From Oscarella lobularis (taxonomy: Eukaryota; Porifera; Homoscleromorpha; Homosclerophorida; Oscarellidae): 64,000 bases of DNA. The position numbers and the translations under genes are program-made. Position 1 is the stretch's first letter, and every line of letters begins with the position of its first letter. The DNA lies in assembly GCF_947507565.1 (NCBI RefSeq), contig NC_089179.1, positions 2,187,747 to 2,251,746 of the forward strand. The letters are read 5' to 3'. The notes under the pieces were generated by a model. It made no database searches, was not told where the DNA came from, and saw nothing but the letters and a program-made list of their open reading frames with translations. This document shows, piece after piece, positions 1 through 12,000 of this stretch.

Positions 1-301
1 CGTTGCTAAGGGCGTTTTCCAGAGCCTACGATTCAATTCGCGATTCGGCGCCCTCACAAAACGATATAAAATAGAAAGCTAAAAACTTCGGTCAAATCGA
101 TTTTCAAAAAAAATTCGCATAGTTTAGAAGTTATTTGTTGTCATGGGCGTGGCTGCGTACGCGCGCATGGTTCCCACACCACCAAAGACCGCAAAACGCG
201 CTGAACGATTTACTGTGGTACTGCCCGTTTCTTTTCTAAGCAAGTAAGAAATTATTCTGCCCCGTACTACGTAAAAAAACAAGAAACGGTATCGAAGTAG
301 T

Positions 302-532
302 GGTAGCGTGCTAGGGCGTCACCAAGGGAACCTAACCGTCGCAGACGCTACGAGCCAATCACGTAGCAGCACGTGAACTTTATATACGTACTTCGTCGAA
401 CGCCGACGTGCCTTACATCATTGGAATCCTACAGGACAGAGGATTCTAATGATGTCATTCCCGATGACGCACGACATTCGACGCAGGTGCTAGCGCGCTT
501 TAAAGTGAGAAAGTTTATGCGTGGGTGCACTT
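302..532 (-). repeat. 5' terminal region of an IS630-like DDE transposon (copy A)
   Basis: Read on the minus strand this starts with GTGCACCCACGCATAAA at 530-514, passes a GCGCGCTAGC motif and a CATTGGAATCC segment near 420, and continues to a 'ccaagggaac' stretch near 325. The same ordered blocks occur at 13977-14213 (minus) and 48219-48470 (plus). In the latter two copies the terminus is CAGTGCAC next to a TA dinucleotide, as expected for TA-inserting DDE elements. No transposase is visible to the left before the window edge, so this is a truncated or non-autonomous copy. Confidence 0.6.
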
Positions 533-2414
533 TACACAAAGTAGCTTCTAGTTTCGTTGCTATATCAGCCATATTAATAATCCTGTTCAGTGAGAAATAT
601 ATAAATAGGCACATTTGTGTACAAGTCCGGTTGAGTGTTGTACACCCAAGAATCTTGGCAGTTCTGGCTAAGACCTGTACAGCGTATAAGGCTTGTGTTT
701 TCTAAGTAGGATAATAAGGACCTCCACTTTTTAGAACGTTTATCACGTATTTTCCCTCAAACAGGTTAAGAAGATTTTGGTGAAAGTTGCCAGTAATTAA
801 GAGAAATAATTTGCGGGGTTGCTTTTAGCAATCTTTAACTTTTTTTAAGCGAAAGGGTTAACAACAACCATTAGTGGATTTTCTAACCGAAGAGGAGCTA
901 AATTTTCTCGCTTTCTATTCATTGGGTCTCATGTTGAACCTGTGACGATTCGCGCGCCATTTTTCGCCCTAGTACAGAAAGTTTTTTGACCTCAAACGCA
1001 TGTGAGATTACTAAAAGAACTGGTAGTTTGCACAAAGAAATTTTTTAGGATAACGGTAATCGCATTACGCAGAACTTCATCCCTGCGTATTCGCAGACGT
1101 AGTCCGTCAGCGAAATTTTAGAAAAAGTCTCACTAAATATCTTTCTTCACAAAACAACCCGAAACTCAGTAGGTAAACGGGAAAATGCGAGCCTACGAGG
1201 AATGCGCGTTTGCGGTAGATAACCATAGAAAAATGCATGCGCGTTTGAAAGTCTGCCCTGCCGACAGATACAAAGCAATGCGAGAAGTCACAAAATATAG
1301 ACTGCCGGGGAGATGAAGGAACGCGTTTCTTTAACCACTTCTCAACATCATTGGTTGGTTCAGCGCCATTCAAACAGACATACACATGTTGTAGCCCAAC
1401 ATGTCCCAACCCATGTGATGTTAAGAAACGACGTTCCATTCATCTAAAGTAAGAAATTCTTTAATTGAACAATTTGACAGATTTAAGGATTTTGTCGTGC
1501 AGTGTTACATCGACGCACCAGTCCGTGTCAAGACGACTGCAGGTGTTTTTGCTACCATCTGAATGTGATCCATACCGTCATTGCAGAGGAACGGTCGTCA
1601 TGCGAAGATTGGTCAACACATGGCCGCCATTCCTTGTCTTCGACATTAACGGAAGCGAAATCAACGTCTGCTTTGTCGAAGTTGAGAAAACGATCAAATC
1701 ATCTAAACGGAATATGATAATGCAGTTCTCAGTTTATGGCAGAACTTTTAACGAACCTTACTAGCTACGTACTTCTTATGGCGACGCTGTCGGATGAGGG
1801 AGGGCATTTCGAAGCCATTTTCAGATTCACAGAGAAACAATGGTTTCATTACGAATCTACGATGGCATAAAAACACGCATAAACTGCCTCTTGGAAAGCC
1901 TACTTCAAACCCGAAGTGTCAGCCACCGTACGAAGTCGGCTCTGCAGGTGTATGTGCAACTGAATATGTTAATGAAAAGTCTCATTTTCGGCTTGGAATT
2001 CGCAAAGAAGCATTGTTTGCGTCTGACAAAGCGGCTGCAGTGAACAATCGGTATCACGCGCAAACATGTCCACCATCTTAATTAAAATGATTACGACTTA
2101 CAACTTGTCCTATCATTTAGTAACAGCAGCGCCTAACTGGTTGCTAAAAAGATGCCTTCTACAAAAAGAGCTGCTGGAATTAGACTAGGACGAATTCAAG
2201 ATTTATTAACCAACCCTCTTTAGATAGCAAAAAAAGAACATTGGAGTTATTAGAATTGAAAAGGTCGCTTTGAGACTAAAAGTGTCGAACAGGCGTCACT
2301 TTGTATGAGCGAAAAGAAACCGTGGCAATTTCATACTTTTGTAGGAGTTTGTCAGATCGACGTTATGGCCATCACCCTCAAAAATTATCTTGTCGAGGTT
2401 GAGAAGCGTTTGGG
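533..2414. other. No recognisable gene
   Basis: Short open frames lie at 1465-1764 (+), 1794-2081 (+) and 1107-1439 (-). None shows a motif I recognise and none joins convincingly by splicing. I treat the stretch as unassigned, possibly decayed TE DNA upstream of the P-like remnant. Confidence 0.5.
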
Positions 2415-2858
2415 TTGGGCAAGAGAAATTTGCGGCAATTAGGAGTTACGTTGCATCACGAGCATGGTGTTTTGAAACGAGATCATTGCCGCATTTTTTA
2501 CGATTTGCAACGTTTGTTCGAAATTACTTCAAAAAATGTGAGAACAGATTCGATTTCAGAGGAAGCCTGGTGGCGGGTAAAAGATCCGAACGTTCTTTAT
2601 GTCCAAGAAGTTGAAACTTCGGAAAAGGAGGAAATGGTTGTTGAGTCTTCAGCGAATTCTAGCAATGAGGAGACAGATTTTGATCGGGCAATTACTTTAG
2701 GAAGTGATGGGAACGAACTCATTCGACATACTGACATACTAACATACTATTCTTTTAACAGACGAATAAAGCCAAAATTAGGAAGACACTCTAGGGACCC
2801 TCATGCATCTACGGTGCTACGTCACAGCGCAAAGATAGCCGAACATGCTGCACTTTAA
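2415..2858 (+). other. Unrecognised 147-residue open frame
   Basis: A continuous frame with an acidic, serine-rich middle (about residues 65-95) ends in a TAA at 2856-2858. Directly after that stop, in the same frame, the P-like block with EHVYLDGFS and MRVDLAAQV begins. The frame may therefore be a diverged part of the same dead transposase gene or unrelated DNA joined to it. No family is recognised. Confidence 0.3.
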
Positions 2859-3847
2859 GCAAAGCTGAAAAAAGAGCATGTTTACTTGGACGGATTCTCG
2901 CCGATGCGAGTTGATTTAGCGGCGCAAGTAATATAAAGATGATAGTTTATGAGGCCTTGTTATGTCATGTGTTCTCAGGTCCTGAGTGAAACGGTCGCGA
3001 ATGCGCTAACATACTTTAATTAAAGTACCTGATTCTTAAGAAACAGTTTGGTTTGTTCGACTGTTTGAACATTCGATACCCTAAATGGCAGAAGTCTCAA
3101 GTCTGAAAAACCGTCTACACGAGGTTACAAAACTGCTGATGACGATCGTCTTGAAGTAAGCTGAGGATTTATTTTCAAAGTTATTACCTGTAACAAAAGA
3201 CGTTGATGTATAGTGGCTAGAGAGTGAATTCCTTCTGGATACGAACAATAGAAGGGCTATATAGCATCTGTGCAGCGACAGTCGATGACCCTGAGCAAAG
3301 AAACTTTAACGGGCTGGAAAATAACAGCTACACCATTGCACCAGCCCTCCTTTCCTAAAGTATGTTTGTTGAAGTAACGAGGTACCTTTTGCGGCTTCCA
3401 GAGTGTTGCGACTTGTTCATCCTAAGCGAAAGATTTAGTCAAGACAAGATTGAGAATTTTTTTGAACGAAATGAACTAGAGGTAGACGAAACAGAAAACC
3501 CATCCGCAAAAGAAATGATTGACAGCCCAGCTTCAGTTTCAATCCAGGGATCATCCTCACGGAGTGCTAAAGGAGGGAACAGCAGAGGAAATCAAAAGCG
3601 TCCACTTCTAGAGATCAACAATGCACCAATTCCAAAGCGACACCAACGTGAGGAACAGAAAGAGAAACTTTATTTATTTGGAAACAGCAGTGAATTGCGA
3701 AAGCTTTTGCGCTTAGTAATTCTGACCGATTTGGCCTCCTTATACAAATTAAGCAAAAAGGCAGCTATCGCAAATCGTCTCAATCTCTCGCAGCAGAGAC
3801 AGAATCTTTCATTCTCGTCAATTGCCGATGATACCGAAAGCTACTGA
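2859..3847 (+). pseudogene. P-element-like transposase, C-terminal remnant
   Basis: Conserved blocks of a P/THAP9-like transposase family remain in order. EHVYLDGFS followed by MRVDLAAQV lies at about 2874-2930. From 3362 an open frame of 161 residues holds the FVEVTRYLLRLP helix, then LSERFSQDKIENFFERNE (the SQDxxENFF motif carrying the catalytic glutamate of P transposases), then the NP and RGNxKRPL tail motifs. The segment between the two blocks has several stops. The usual FGQQRxRGG after ENFF is altered. A second copy of this family lies at 39783-40985 on the other strand, with the same block order. Inactive relic. Confidence 0.65.
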
Positions 3848-3957
3848 CGGGCGACACCCTCGTCGTTCATAATGACGTCGACGACGTCGTTTTTCGTTAG
3901 AGACGATGAGGCCAGCTGACATCGTAGAACTCTTCTCGTGTTGCACTAGAGCACGTT
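3848..3957. other. Short spacer
   Basis: Nothing recognised between the P-like remnant and the dispersed repeat apart from a GACGACGTCG-type repeat near 3870-3890. Confidence 0.4.
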
Positions 3958-4404
3958 AAAATGCGTATCGACATGTGAAGACATACTTACATCTCGCCCC
4001 TTCCGCGCGATTGCATATGCTCGGGAAAGTTTTCGGCTCGCAAGCATTCAATAGCTGTGATTTCTCATTGGTCCATTGAGTTAATGCTATTAGCCGCCCA
4101 TTGTTTGGCGGAAACGCAATTAGTGTTGCCACGATACCACGTGGGGTGACGTCTTGGAATTGGACAGCCCGGTCTCCTGGCAAGGGGTCCCTTCTCGAAT
4201 CCGAAGCCGTCACCCGGGTAGGACTTCACATCAGTCTGTCTTTCGTCGCTTTCTTTTCTGCCGTCTTACAACTCGCAGAATTTTTAAACTGCTTTTTCAA
4301 TTTTCGTACAGCGAAATTTGTTTTTTAAATTAATTTTTCTATTCCTGTGCAATTATTGAACAGATGACCATACAGTGCACCCACGCATAAAGTTCCTCAC
4401 TTTA
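3958..4404 (+). repeat. Dispersed 440-bp repeat, copy 1
   Basis: This stretch matches 47790-48247 almost base for base, by eye about 90% or more, with only small gaps. Both copies contain the block TAGTGTTGCCACGATACCAC and finish with ATACAGTGCACCCACGCATA, so both run into the CAGTGCAC end motif of the IS630-like family. Here the match stops at 4404 and Gypsy pol begins immediately. No long open frame is shared in a meaningful way. It may be the end of a separate element or a piece of a composite one. Confidence 0.8.
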
Positions 4405-5640
4405 AAAAGAATTCCCAAATCTCTTCACTGGACTAGGAACATTCCCAGGAGAATATACCATCCGGTTGAAGAAAGATGCTACACCTTTCGCGCTGTCAAC
4501 GCCGCGCCGCGTAGCAGTCCCGCTGATGGCGGTCCGCGCGGAGCTGGATTGTATGGAGGCGGCCAGTGTGATTTTTCGCGTGGATGAACCCACGGACTTG
4601 TGCTCTGGCATGGTGCTAGTGCCCAAATCGGCCGATCGCGTAAGAATTTACGTAGATCTCGGCAAGCTCAACGAATCTGTCCTGCGTGAGAGAGTGATGT
4701 TGCCATCTGTGGAACACACCCTAGCCCAGTCGTCAGGAGCTAAATATTTCTCCACACTGGATGCCAATAGTGGCTTTTGGCAAGTCACTCTTGCAAAAGC
4801 CTCACGCAAGTTGACTACCTTTATCACGCCTTATGGCCGGTATGCGTACAACCGGTTGCCCTTCGGCATAACATCTGCGCCTGAATACTTTCAGAAGCAG
4901 ATGAGCCAAATGCTTGCAGGCCTGCCCGGCGTCGTCTGTATGATGGACGATATACTCATTCACGGCGCTACTAAGGCACAGCACGATGAAAGGTTGCGGA
5001 AGGTCTGCAGTCGTCTGGAGAAAAACGGAGCAACTCTCAATTCGACCAAATGCGTCATCTACGCTACTTCAGTGAAATACCTGGGTCAGATCATCGACTC
5101 GGAGGGAATCCGCAGTGATCCGGACAAAGTTCGAGCAATCACGGACTTGCCGACGCCGTTAACGGTCTAAGACGTGCGGCGCTTTCTCGGCATGGTCAAT
5201 CACGTGGGGAAATTTATTCCTCATCTTTCGTCGCTGACAGAGCCTCTTCAAAGTCTTCTATCGAAGAAAAATGCGTGGCGATGGGACGCGCCACAGCAAA
5301 CGGCCTTTCAAAAAATCAAGGATGCCTTGAGTTCGCCGCCGTGTCTGGCTCAATTATTCGCCCAACGCCGAGTTGATAGTGTCCGCGGACGCATCATCCG
5401 TCGGCCTTGCAGCGGTCCTCCTGCAGCGAGAAGACGGAAGTTTACGTGCAGTCGCATATGCGTCGTATTCACTGAAGCCAGCCGAACATCGCTACGCCCA
5501 GATCGAAAAAGAAGCTTTTGTCATCGCATGGGCTTGTGAGAAGTTCCACGACTACCTTTTCGGGCTGCCGCAATTTCACGTATATACAGACCACAAACCG
5601 TTGGCTCTCTCTCGCCCAGCCAGTGCCTTCGTACGAGCGG
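4405..5640 (+). pseudogene. pol: Ty3/Gypsy retrotransposon pol fragment (RT and RNase H)
   Basis: The frame opens with FPNLFTGLGTFPGEYTIRL just inside the usual protease-RT spacer, then reverse transcriptase motifs: STPRRVAVPL, a PKSADRVRIYVDLGKLN block, FSTLDANSGFWQV (catalytic D), RLPFGITSAPEYFQ, and MMDD as the YxDD box (normally Y-x-D-D), then YLGQIIDSEGI. A TAA at 5168-5170 interrupts before RRFLGMVNHVGKFIPHLS. A frameshift near 5365-5375 precedes RNase H, with SADASS, KEAFVIAW and TDHKPL supplying the acidic residues. Gag, protease, integrase and LTRs are not visible, so this is a defective internal fragment between the 440-bp repeat and the DUF6589-like gene. Confidence 0.9.
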
Positions 5641-6490
5641 CGTCATGTGTCGCAAGTGCTTTGGGGCGTATCAGAGGCTACTATGTTTACGGGATAAGCT
5701 GGCAGAAGCGCTGTCCAAAGCTCTGCAGGAACTGTCCTCTGCGTCGGCGCAAAATCCGACAGACCGGCCTTGCACGCCTACGTCTTCTTTGTCAACGCCT
5801 GGGAGTCTGAGTCACTCTCTGTCGTCTCCCGCGGGTGACGCACCATGTAATCCTACTTCTTTCGCTCCCGCAACTTTTGCTGCTGGAGACCGCCGTATAC
5901 TATTGAAACGGAATTCTCTGCCACTGAGGCGTTCCAGTGCCAAACGCCTTCGACTGCAGACGTCATCGCCTAGTGTTACAGTACGTAGTCGGCAGCATTT
6001 GATTAACGTCGTCACATCTCCTTTGCAGGTTCGAATTGGGTACGGAAAGCCCAAATGGTATCATCTTACGCCGTTGCGGAAAAGAATTGTGAAAGCGATA
6101 GCCAGGAAAAGCCAGGCGGCTTTAGGGGCCTACACTTTGTCCAATACTGAAGCTCGTACCAACATCGTCAGCAGAATTGGAAGAATTCTCCGACAGGAAG
6201 TTGCACGCATGTGCTCCGAGAAAGTGCAACCATACCTACAAGGAAACTCCATTCACAAGTTTGCCAAATTTTCTTGGAAAGCTGTCTTAGTCGATGCCTC
6301 CCGATATGCTCCAACGCTACTCACGCTACTGCAGCATTGCTGCAGGAAGAAAAGAGCGGCGCCTACAAAGCCGTCAGCTGTTGCAGTTTGCGTATGCATT
6401 GCTGTCTTGTGCAGGCATCGGCAGCCAACCATGAATCTTCTACAGAAGCTCATTTCACTTTGTCTATACGCCGGTCATGCCGCGAAGCAA

Positions 6491-6548
6491 GTATACTGTC
6501 CACAACTGTTGGAAAGTCCTATAGCAAATTAACGTACTTTTGTTTCAG
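6491..6548 (+). other. Mini-intron in DUF6589-like copy 1
   Basis: 58 bp, GTATAC...TTTCAG. Splicing joins GHAAKQ directly to VYSRLKKL in phase 0, which restores the family's continuous helix at this point. Confidence 0.7.
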
Positions 6549-6964
6549 GTTTACAGCAGACTGAAGAAACTTTGTCTCACAACATCTTATTCTACACTTC
6601 TCAGCACCGTCGACGAAGACTCCAAGAATCACAACAGTGACGTCATGAAATGGCGCGAAATCTTGAAGGACAAGATAGCGGAGGGACAACCCGTTCCCGT
6701 TAATCCGAGTTGTGTTACTGCTCATGAAGGAGAGGACACGAGTGAAGATGACCCTAGCGATTGCCTAGAAAGAGGAAGCGGTGAAGTGGGACTAAGTGAC
6801 GATTCTGCTAGCGACACCAACGGCCGAAATTCGCCTCCAATTCCGACGCTGACAATGCCGAAATTCCCTCGTCCTGGCCGAACAAACGCGCCCTCGAACG
6901 TCGGTTACGACAGCGGCAGCATTTCCGACAGCTCAAGCGATTCAATGCTTGACATCTCGCTGGA

Positions 6965-8784
6965 TAGACCCTTTAAGAGGGCGTGATTTTTTAGAGCATG
7001 CGCATTTGTTGACGGTAAAGAGTACAATCAATAACGATTATTTTCTGCGCATTTGTCGAAGAACGAGAGAGTCTGGCGTCGAACGGGCATTGGATTACGG
7101 TAGGCTTTGTTTTGACAGACTCAAGCATTTGCTTCCTGGGTTAATTTGTAGTCGTTATCGCCGCAAACTGCGATGTCGCCGCCATCTTGAGAAATATAAA
7201 CTCGGCTGCAACTTCGTTCCAAAAGCCCACACAAACAGCGCACCTTCACCGCCGGATGGAGCGTCTACAAACCTACTCACCCACCTTCTGCCTTGAGGTA
7301 AGCGTTTCTTCTAGCGGCGCAAATCGCCGATACAGCGTCGCACGTCGGCGTAGCGTCTTCAAAAGCGAAAAATTACACAACACGTCGCCACAAATCTTGT
7401 CTACGGGATCGACGATACTGATCCGAGCCTGAAGCTCAGAAGACACGCTTTTCTCCCGATTTTCTCGCTCGATTTTTCTGTAATCGGTCCAAGAGCAGGA
7501 AACTTCCGCTTCTATAAACAGCGATTCGAGGTCGTCAATGCACAATGCTTCACCTTCCCATTCTTTTGCTTGCCCCACATGTCCATGATCAAGATTTTTG
7601 GCAAATGTGACGGCTTGTGCAGTGGTACCAGACGCACTAGGTCTAACCCAGTAACAGGGCTTTGACGTGCAGCTCTGTTCTCCAAGAAAAGACACCATTA
7701 TGATCAAAGCACAAATGTGTACGCAAGATTGCGTCTGGCCTGCTTTGCAGGTGCAGTTTCCTCCAAGGATCTGGAGACTCTCTCCGTCTGTTTCATCTGG
7801 TACATCCACGACAACAAAGGGTTTGTAAAATGGTGGTGTTGAGCACATTGTCGCTTTGCAACGCCCTTTGAAGAAGCCGCGTCCACCTTCACCGAAGTAA
7901 CACAGACCGGTTAGATGACCGTCGCTCACAAGTCGTACTCCAGTATTCCAGCCTTTAGTATAACCACTAAACTGTTTGAGGTACGACTCGACCACGTCCT
8001 CGTCTAGCTTCGGAAAGTTCTCGACATCATCTGACTATGTCGAATCCTCTCGTGGAAGAATGCTATAATCCGGCGGCTGACTAACGTGAACTTGTACTTC
8101 CGCTGCTTCTAGCTCTGCCTCAAGTTCGTCGCGCCTAATTACACTGTTCACATGCGCCACAAGCTGTAACCTAGTTCCTCCGATCGGTGCATTACGACTG
8201 TGTTGTCGCAACCAATCCTTAAGCCGTGCGATAGTCCATCGAGCAGGATCGTCATAGCTTGGAGTAGACGACGACGACGCCATCGTGCTGCGATCGAGAG
8301 CGTAGTGTGACGCGCAGACGCAGAATATTGGCGTACGATACCGGTAAGACAAGATTCGTGGCGACGTGTTGTGTAATTTTTCGCTTTTGAAGACGCTACG
8401 CCGACGTGCGACGCTGTATCGGCGATTTGCGCCGCTAGAAGAAACGCTTACCTCAAGGCAGAAGGTGGGTGAGTAGGTTTGTAGACGCTCCATCCGGCGG
8501 TGAAGGTGCGCTGTTTGTGTGGGCTTTTGGAACGAAGTTGCAGCCGAGTATATGTTTCTCAAGATGGCGGCGACATCGCAGTTTGCGGCGATAACGACTA
8601 CAAATTAACCCAGGAAGCAAATGCTTGAGTCTGTCAAAACAAAGCCTACCGTAATCCAATGCCCGTTCGACGCCAGACTCTCTCGTTCTTCGACAAATGC
8701 GCAGAAAATAATCGTTATTGATTGTACTCTTTACCGTCAACAAATGCGCATGCTCTAAAAAATCACGCCCTCTTAAAGGGTCTA
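6965..8784. mobile_element. 1.8-kb element with 438-bp terminal inverted repeats and SAP-SWIM cargo
   Basis: 6965-7402 and 8347-8784 are inverted copies that differ at only a few positions. Both start TAGACCCTTTAAGAGGGCGT at the outer edge and code nearly the same peptide when read inward. The body between them (7403-8346) holds most of a SAP-SWIM frame on the minus strand and no transposase. The element interrupts the DUF6589-like gene, whose blocks resume in order on both sides. Long inverted repeats plus SWIM cargo recall Mutator-like elements, but I find no clear 8-10 bp target duplication, so the class is open. High arm identity suggests a recent insertion or arm conversion. Confidence 0.8.
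7273..8283 (-). pseudogene. SAP domain plus SWIM zinc-finger protein (cargo)
   Basis: The ATG at 8283 opens a SAP-like helix-hairpin module (WTIARLKDWLRQHS...LVAHV, about residues 14-45). An in-frame TAG at 8035-8037 follows, then VENFPKLDEDVVESYLKQF leads into a SWIM finger CTCKAGQTQSCVH (CxC-x7-CxH). The frame ends inside the inverted repeat at 7273. The YqaJ-type nuclease domain that follows SWIM in related proteins is absent here. A similar SAP module, also on the minus strand, is at 27733-28044, and a SWIM-YqaJ pair is at 28559-29640. One nonsense codon separates the two halves; otherwise the frame is clean. SWIM fingers bind DNA or protein; any role for this truncated form is unknown. 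Confidence 0.7.
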
Positions 8785-10517
8785 TTCCATCGATTCCGAA
8801 TTCCACGAGGCAATGTCATATCCATCATTCAAGCTCGTCGGCGACAATCTGGACAAAACCGTGAGCCCTCGATATATGCGCCTATCTTCGCAAACGGTTT
8901 CTTGTCATTACTTTCACCATGTCGCTGTCAAAGACAGAGTTGACATGGGGGAATTCAGTGACAGACATCCTCCTCCACCTCAAGCTGAACATGTGACCGA
9001 CGTTGCACAAAGTTTGCTTCCGTCTCCCGCCGACGAAGTCGCTATCAAAAATAACTTTACGACTCTTGTACGTCGGATTGTCTCAACCTGTTTCCCTTAT
9101 TTCGAAAGTGAAAAAAAATCCGTCGCTTGGAATATTCCAAGCCACTACTCAAGTGAGATGGCCCGAAAATCTGTTGCTGTAAGAATGACATACATTAAAG
9201 ACATCATTTTGGTAATGGTACCTTCTACAGGTTATATTAGGAATAATTCTTAAAAATGAAAACAAAAAGGAAGAAATGATCGAAATTATGGACGAACTCC
9301 GTCAGTACGTTCCAACCGACGACCACGCAGAGACGTACATCATGCCGCAATCAGCTGAAAACGTGATAATAGATACGTACGCCTTCCACCAAATTTTACT
9401 CGGAGGCGATAAGCTTCCGTGCGCGCGTGTCCGCGGCGCTCAACGGACCAAAATCAGCGAGGAGACAAGTCGTTCGCAACTCCGGGGCTTACTACACTGT
9501 ACCGGCAATTGAAGACTGGCACGCAAAGCTGTGCTTACTGGAGGTTGTAAACAGACTGTTACGTTCAATTTGATGACTGATGACCTTCTTCTCGGTAGGT
9601 GATCTGGAAGGAACTGTACAGTGATAACTCGGCGTCAGACCATGGAACGTTGTACCAACTCCGTAACGTCATGCACAGGAGAAACGTGTCAAACATGCCA
9701 AAAAGAAATGTGAACGCCAGCGAAGATTTCTTCAATGTCGCAGTTGCAAGTCATGTTGTCGCCGCAGCAATGCATATCATGGGTACGGCAAGCCTCTCGT
9801 CGCCTCCTGAGACACTCGATTCCGAGTGTTTCCAGACTGTGTGCGAAGAAGTCGTCAATCGATATGTCAGCTTTAGACAGTTACCCGGTGCGGTTGAAGA
9901 TCAGCCCAGTGATGGCGTTCTCGCATACGCCTCAAAGACCTTGACACTAGGCCTGGTATACCTCGAATTTGCCGATGCCATAAAAGAAAGCGACAGCGAT
10001 AGGCTGCAGAGGTGCTGGCGGTATCTTTTGGTCCTGTTTCGCTCCACCGGAAGAAGAAACTACGCCTTCGAATCTCTGAACCTTCTGTATCAGTGCCTGT
10101 ACAGTGTGTCCCCTCGAGTGGCACAGCACTGCTTTGGTCACGCGGCGTGAACACTCGAGGCATTCCAGGGCACAACATTCTGTGCGACCTTTACCTGGAG
10201 CATCTCAATCGCATGTGCAAGGACTGCCTCAGAACGCTGCGAGGAGAAAGAAAAGAAAAAGCGGTCATCAGAATTGGAAAGGCGCTTGGCACCCTGAAAC
10301 CCATCCTGGAGCACTTCGACGGCGAATGTGTCATTACCCAGTCGAATTCCACACAAACCCTCCTCTTATATGACGGATCTAAAGAGTGCTGTAGTGGAAT
10401 TGAAGAACGTGTTCACGTACATACCTGGAAGAAAACATAGGTCTTTCAAGAAAGTTAAGACATCCTTCAAAGAGGAAGACGTAATTGTCCCTTGGATGAA
10501 AGAACATATTAGAAAGT

Positions 10518-11876
10518 TTATTTTAAACTGAGAAATAAATTTACTCCAATACCCATCTCTATTCTCCCAATATCAAAGTACGAGTCTAGCTGCCTGTTCA
10601 TATTAAGGTGTGTGTGTCTAAATAATGTATACTCATTATCTGTAAGCCTAAGACAACGACAAAACTCATTTATAAAATCAGATACCAGTAACCCCGTTCC
10701 CCTATTCTTAGGCCTCATGCTGGTTTGATCTTCTAAAAACCCACATGTAAGTTTGATCATCATTACTCTGAAACGAACATTCATCATGAAATATAGTAAA
10801 TAACTGCTTTTCTGCTAGCACATTTCCTATTCTATGTATACTAGAAGACACAGACGACACATCAGAAGGTGGGGGTGGGGGCAAGTGAGAAAATTCTAAA
10901 CTATCTAAATACTCTATATACTTATTACGATACAGCCCACGTCATCCCGTTCGTGACCGTCAATGTACGTCGACTTGTGCCCTGTCTGCCGAACTTCGAA
11001 CCCAAGATGATGTAGAAACTTCCGGCTTGTCTCCGTTCCGATTGAGCAACGCAGAAAACCTAAACAAATAAATGAATAAATGAAAATCTTAGATAGTTAT
11101 ATCTGTTGAGATACCGTCATCTCTCTCCTGAATCATTTCGGGCAGAAGAGAGTCGTGGACGAACTGCCGGAAGTCGTTTACTGTCATGTGGAGCCCAATT
11201 TCTTGCTCGGCAGCAGAAGTCGTCGTCGTGCATGAGGCTGTCGCGCTGGTATTTTCCACGGCCATATTCGTCGAAGTCGCCCCTATTCGTGGAGTATTGC
11301 TGTCTCCACCGGCGAATTGTTCTTCCAGAACAAGACAAGAATGATCCGGCGACATTGGAAGCAGTTGTGGCGCTTGAACAAGGACGAAGCCTTTGGTAGA
11401 ATTGGAAGAAAACGAGGTCGGTCTTTCTCAAATCGTCCCTACAAAGAGAACGCGCCCACTCTCCCAAACTACCCCATACTTCGTCGCCGGTGAATGGCAC
11501 TTTAGCCACTTTGTCGTCGACGTCGTCATCTTTTTCTTCTCCATCTTCGCCGCCGTCTCTTTCGTCTTCGTCTCTTTCGTCTTCGTCTTTTTCGTCTCCT
11601 TCTTCGTCTGTCACCCAGCCGTCGTCGTCCGCGTCGTCCGGTTGAACCGCGATGGCTTCAGGCTCAAAGGCGCTGCCATCGGAGCGATCGACGATGTCGT
11701 CGATCATCGCGACGTCCGCGTGAACGACTGGGAGCTCCAGAGAGGGCGGTACTGGCGTCTAGGCAATGGAATCTAAGTCACACGAATGCTAATGAGCTTC
11801 TAATTCATCTCACCTGAGCAGGCGTGACCCGATCTTCAGGGTCGTCGCGCTGTCTCTTTGCTAGAGCCGCCCTCAT
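10518..11876 (-). pseudogene. IS630-like DDE transposase, N-terminal two thirds (copy B)
   Basis: Three exons on the minus strand: 11814-11876 (MRAALAKRQR...VTPAQ), 11115-11758, and 11059 downward. GT...AG introns of 55 bp fit at 11759-11813 and 11060-11114. Exon 2 has an Asp/Glu-rich stretch, then a helix-turn-helix-like block with CSGRTIRRWRQQY and EYGRGKYQRD. A frameshift near 11200 is followed by LHMTVNDFRQFVHDSLLPEM. Exon 3 carries FLHHLGFEVRQTGHKSTYID and later MRPKNRGTGLLVSDFINEF. The DQSSNH and CELNPIE region seen in copies at 32.2 and 62.3 kb is missing because the element stops at about 10520 against the DUF6589-like gene. The first-exon peptide recurs at 48575. Confidence 0.65.
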
Positions 11877-11998
11877 CCGTTGCACGCTTGCGAGGTTCCT
11901 TTTCCGGAGTGTCCGGCCGCTTTTGAGATTAATATTTGAGAACATTCCACGTAAACGCAAGAGAACGAGAGAATCGCTAAGGAATCACCGTAACGCAC
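11808..11998 (-). promoter_or_regulatory. Inner 5' region of IS630-like copy B (upstream of exon 1)
   Basis: On the minus strand the stretch reads from GTGCGTTACGGTGATTCC through GAGAATGTT-like AT-rich DNA to the exon-1 ATG at 11876. It aligns with 48460-48574 of the plus-strand copy, where the corresponding DNA is continuous with the 5' terminus. Here it has been separated from its terminus (13977-14213) by the Tc1-like insertion. Confidence 0.55.
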
Positions 11999-12000
11999 TA

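Larger units (their letters stand above)
5812..10531 (+). pseudogene. DUF6589-like gene, copy 1, split by an inserted element
   Basis: Coding blocks run collinearly: a basic N-terminal part (5812-6490), exon 6549-6964, the GDNLDKT and FHHVAVKDRVD blocks (8786-9178), exon 9231-9546 with LLGGDKLPCARVRGAQR, then exon 9599 onward with SDHGTLYQLRNVMHRRNV and GIPGHNILCDLYLEHLNR, ending with a stop at 10529-10531. GT...AG introns of 52-58 bp fit at 6491-6548, 9179-9230 and 9547-9598. Frameshifts lie near 9485, 10110-10140 and 10350, and a 1.8-kb element sits at 6965-8784, so the gene is dead. The blocks match a widespread invertebrate family I remember as DUF6589; its role is unknown, possibly TE-linked. 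A second copy is at 17300-20668. Confidence 0.65.

Noticed and set aside
4405-6532. Continuous Gypsy polyprotein through to 6532
   Set aside because: After RNase H (about 5640) no integrase motif appears and the following frame belongs to the DUF6589-like gene with its own intron.
7187-7432. Plus-strand protein inside the left arm of the 1.8-kb element, repeated on the minus strand at 8562
   Set aside because: The similarity simply reflects the inverted repeat; there is no family motif and both frames run into different sequence at the arm boundary.
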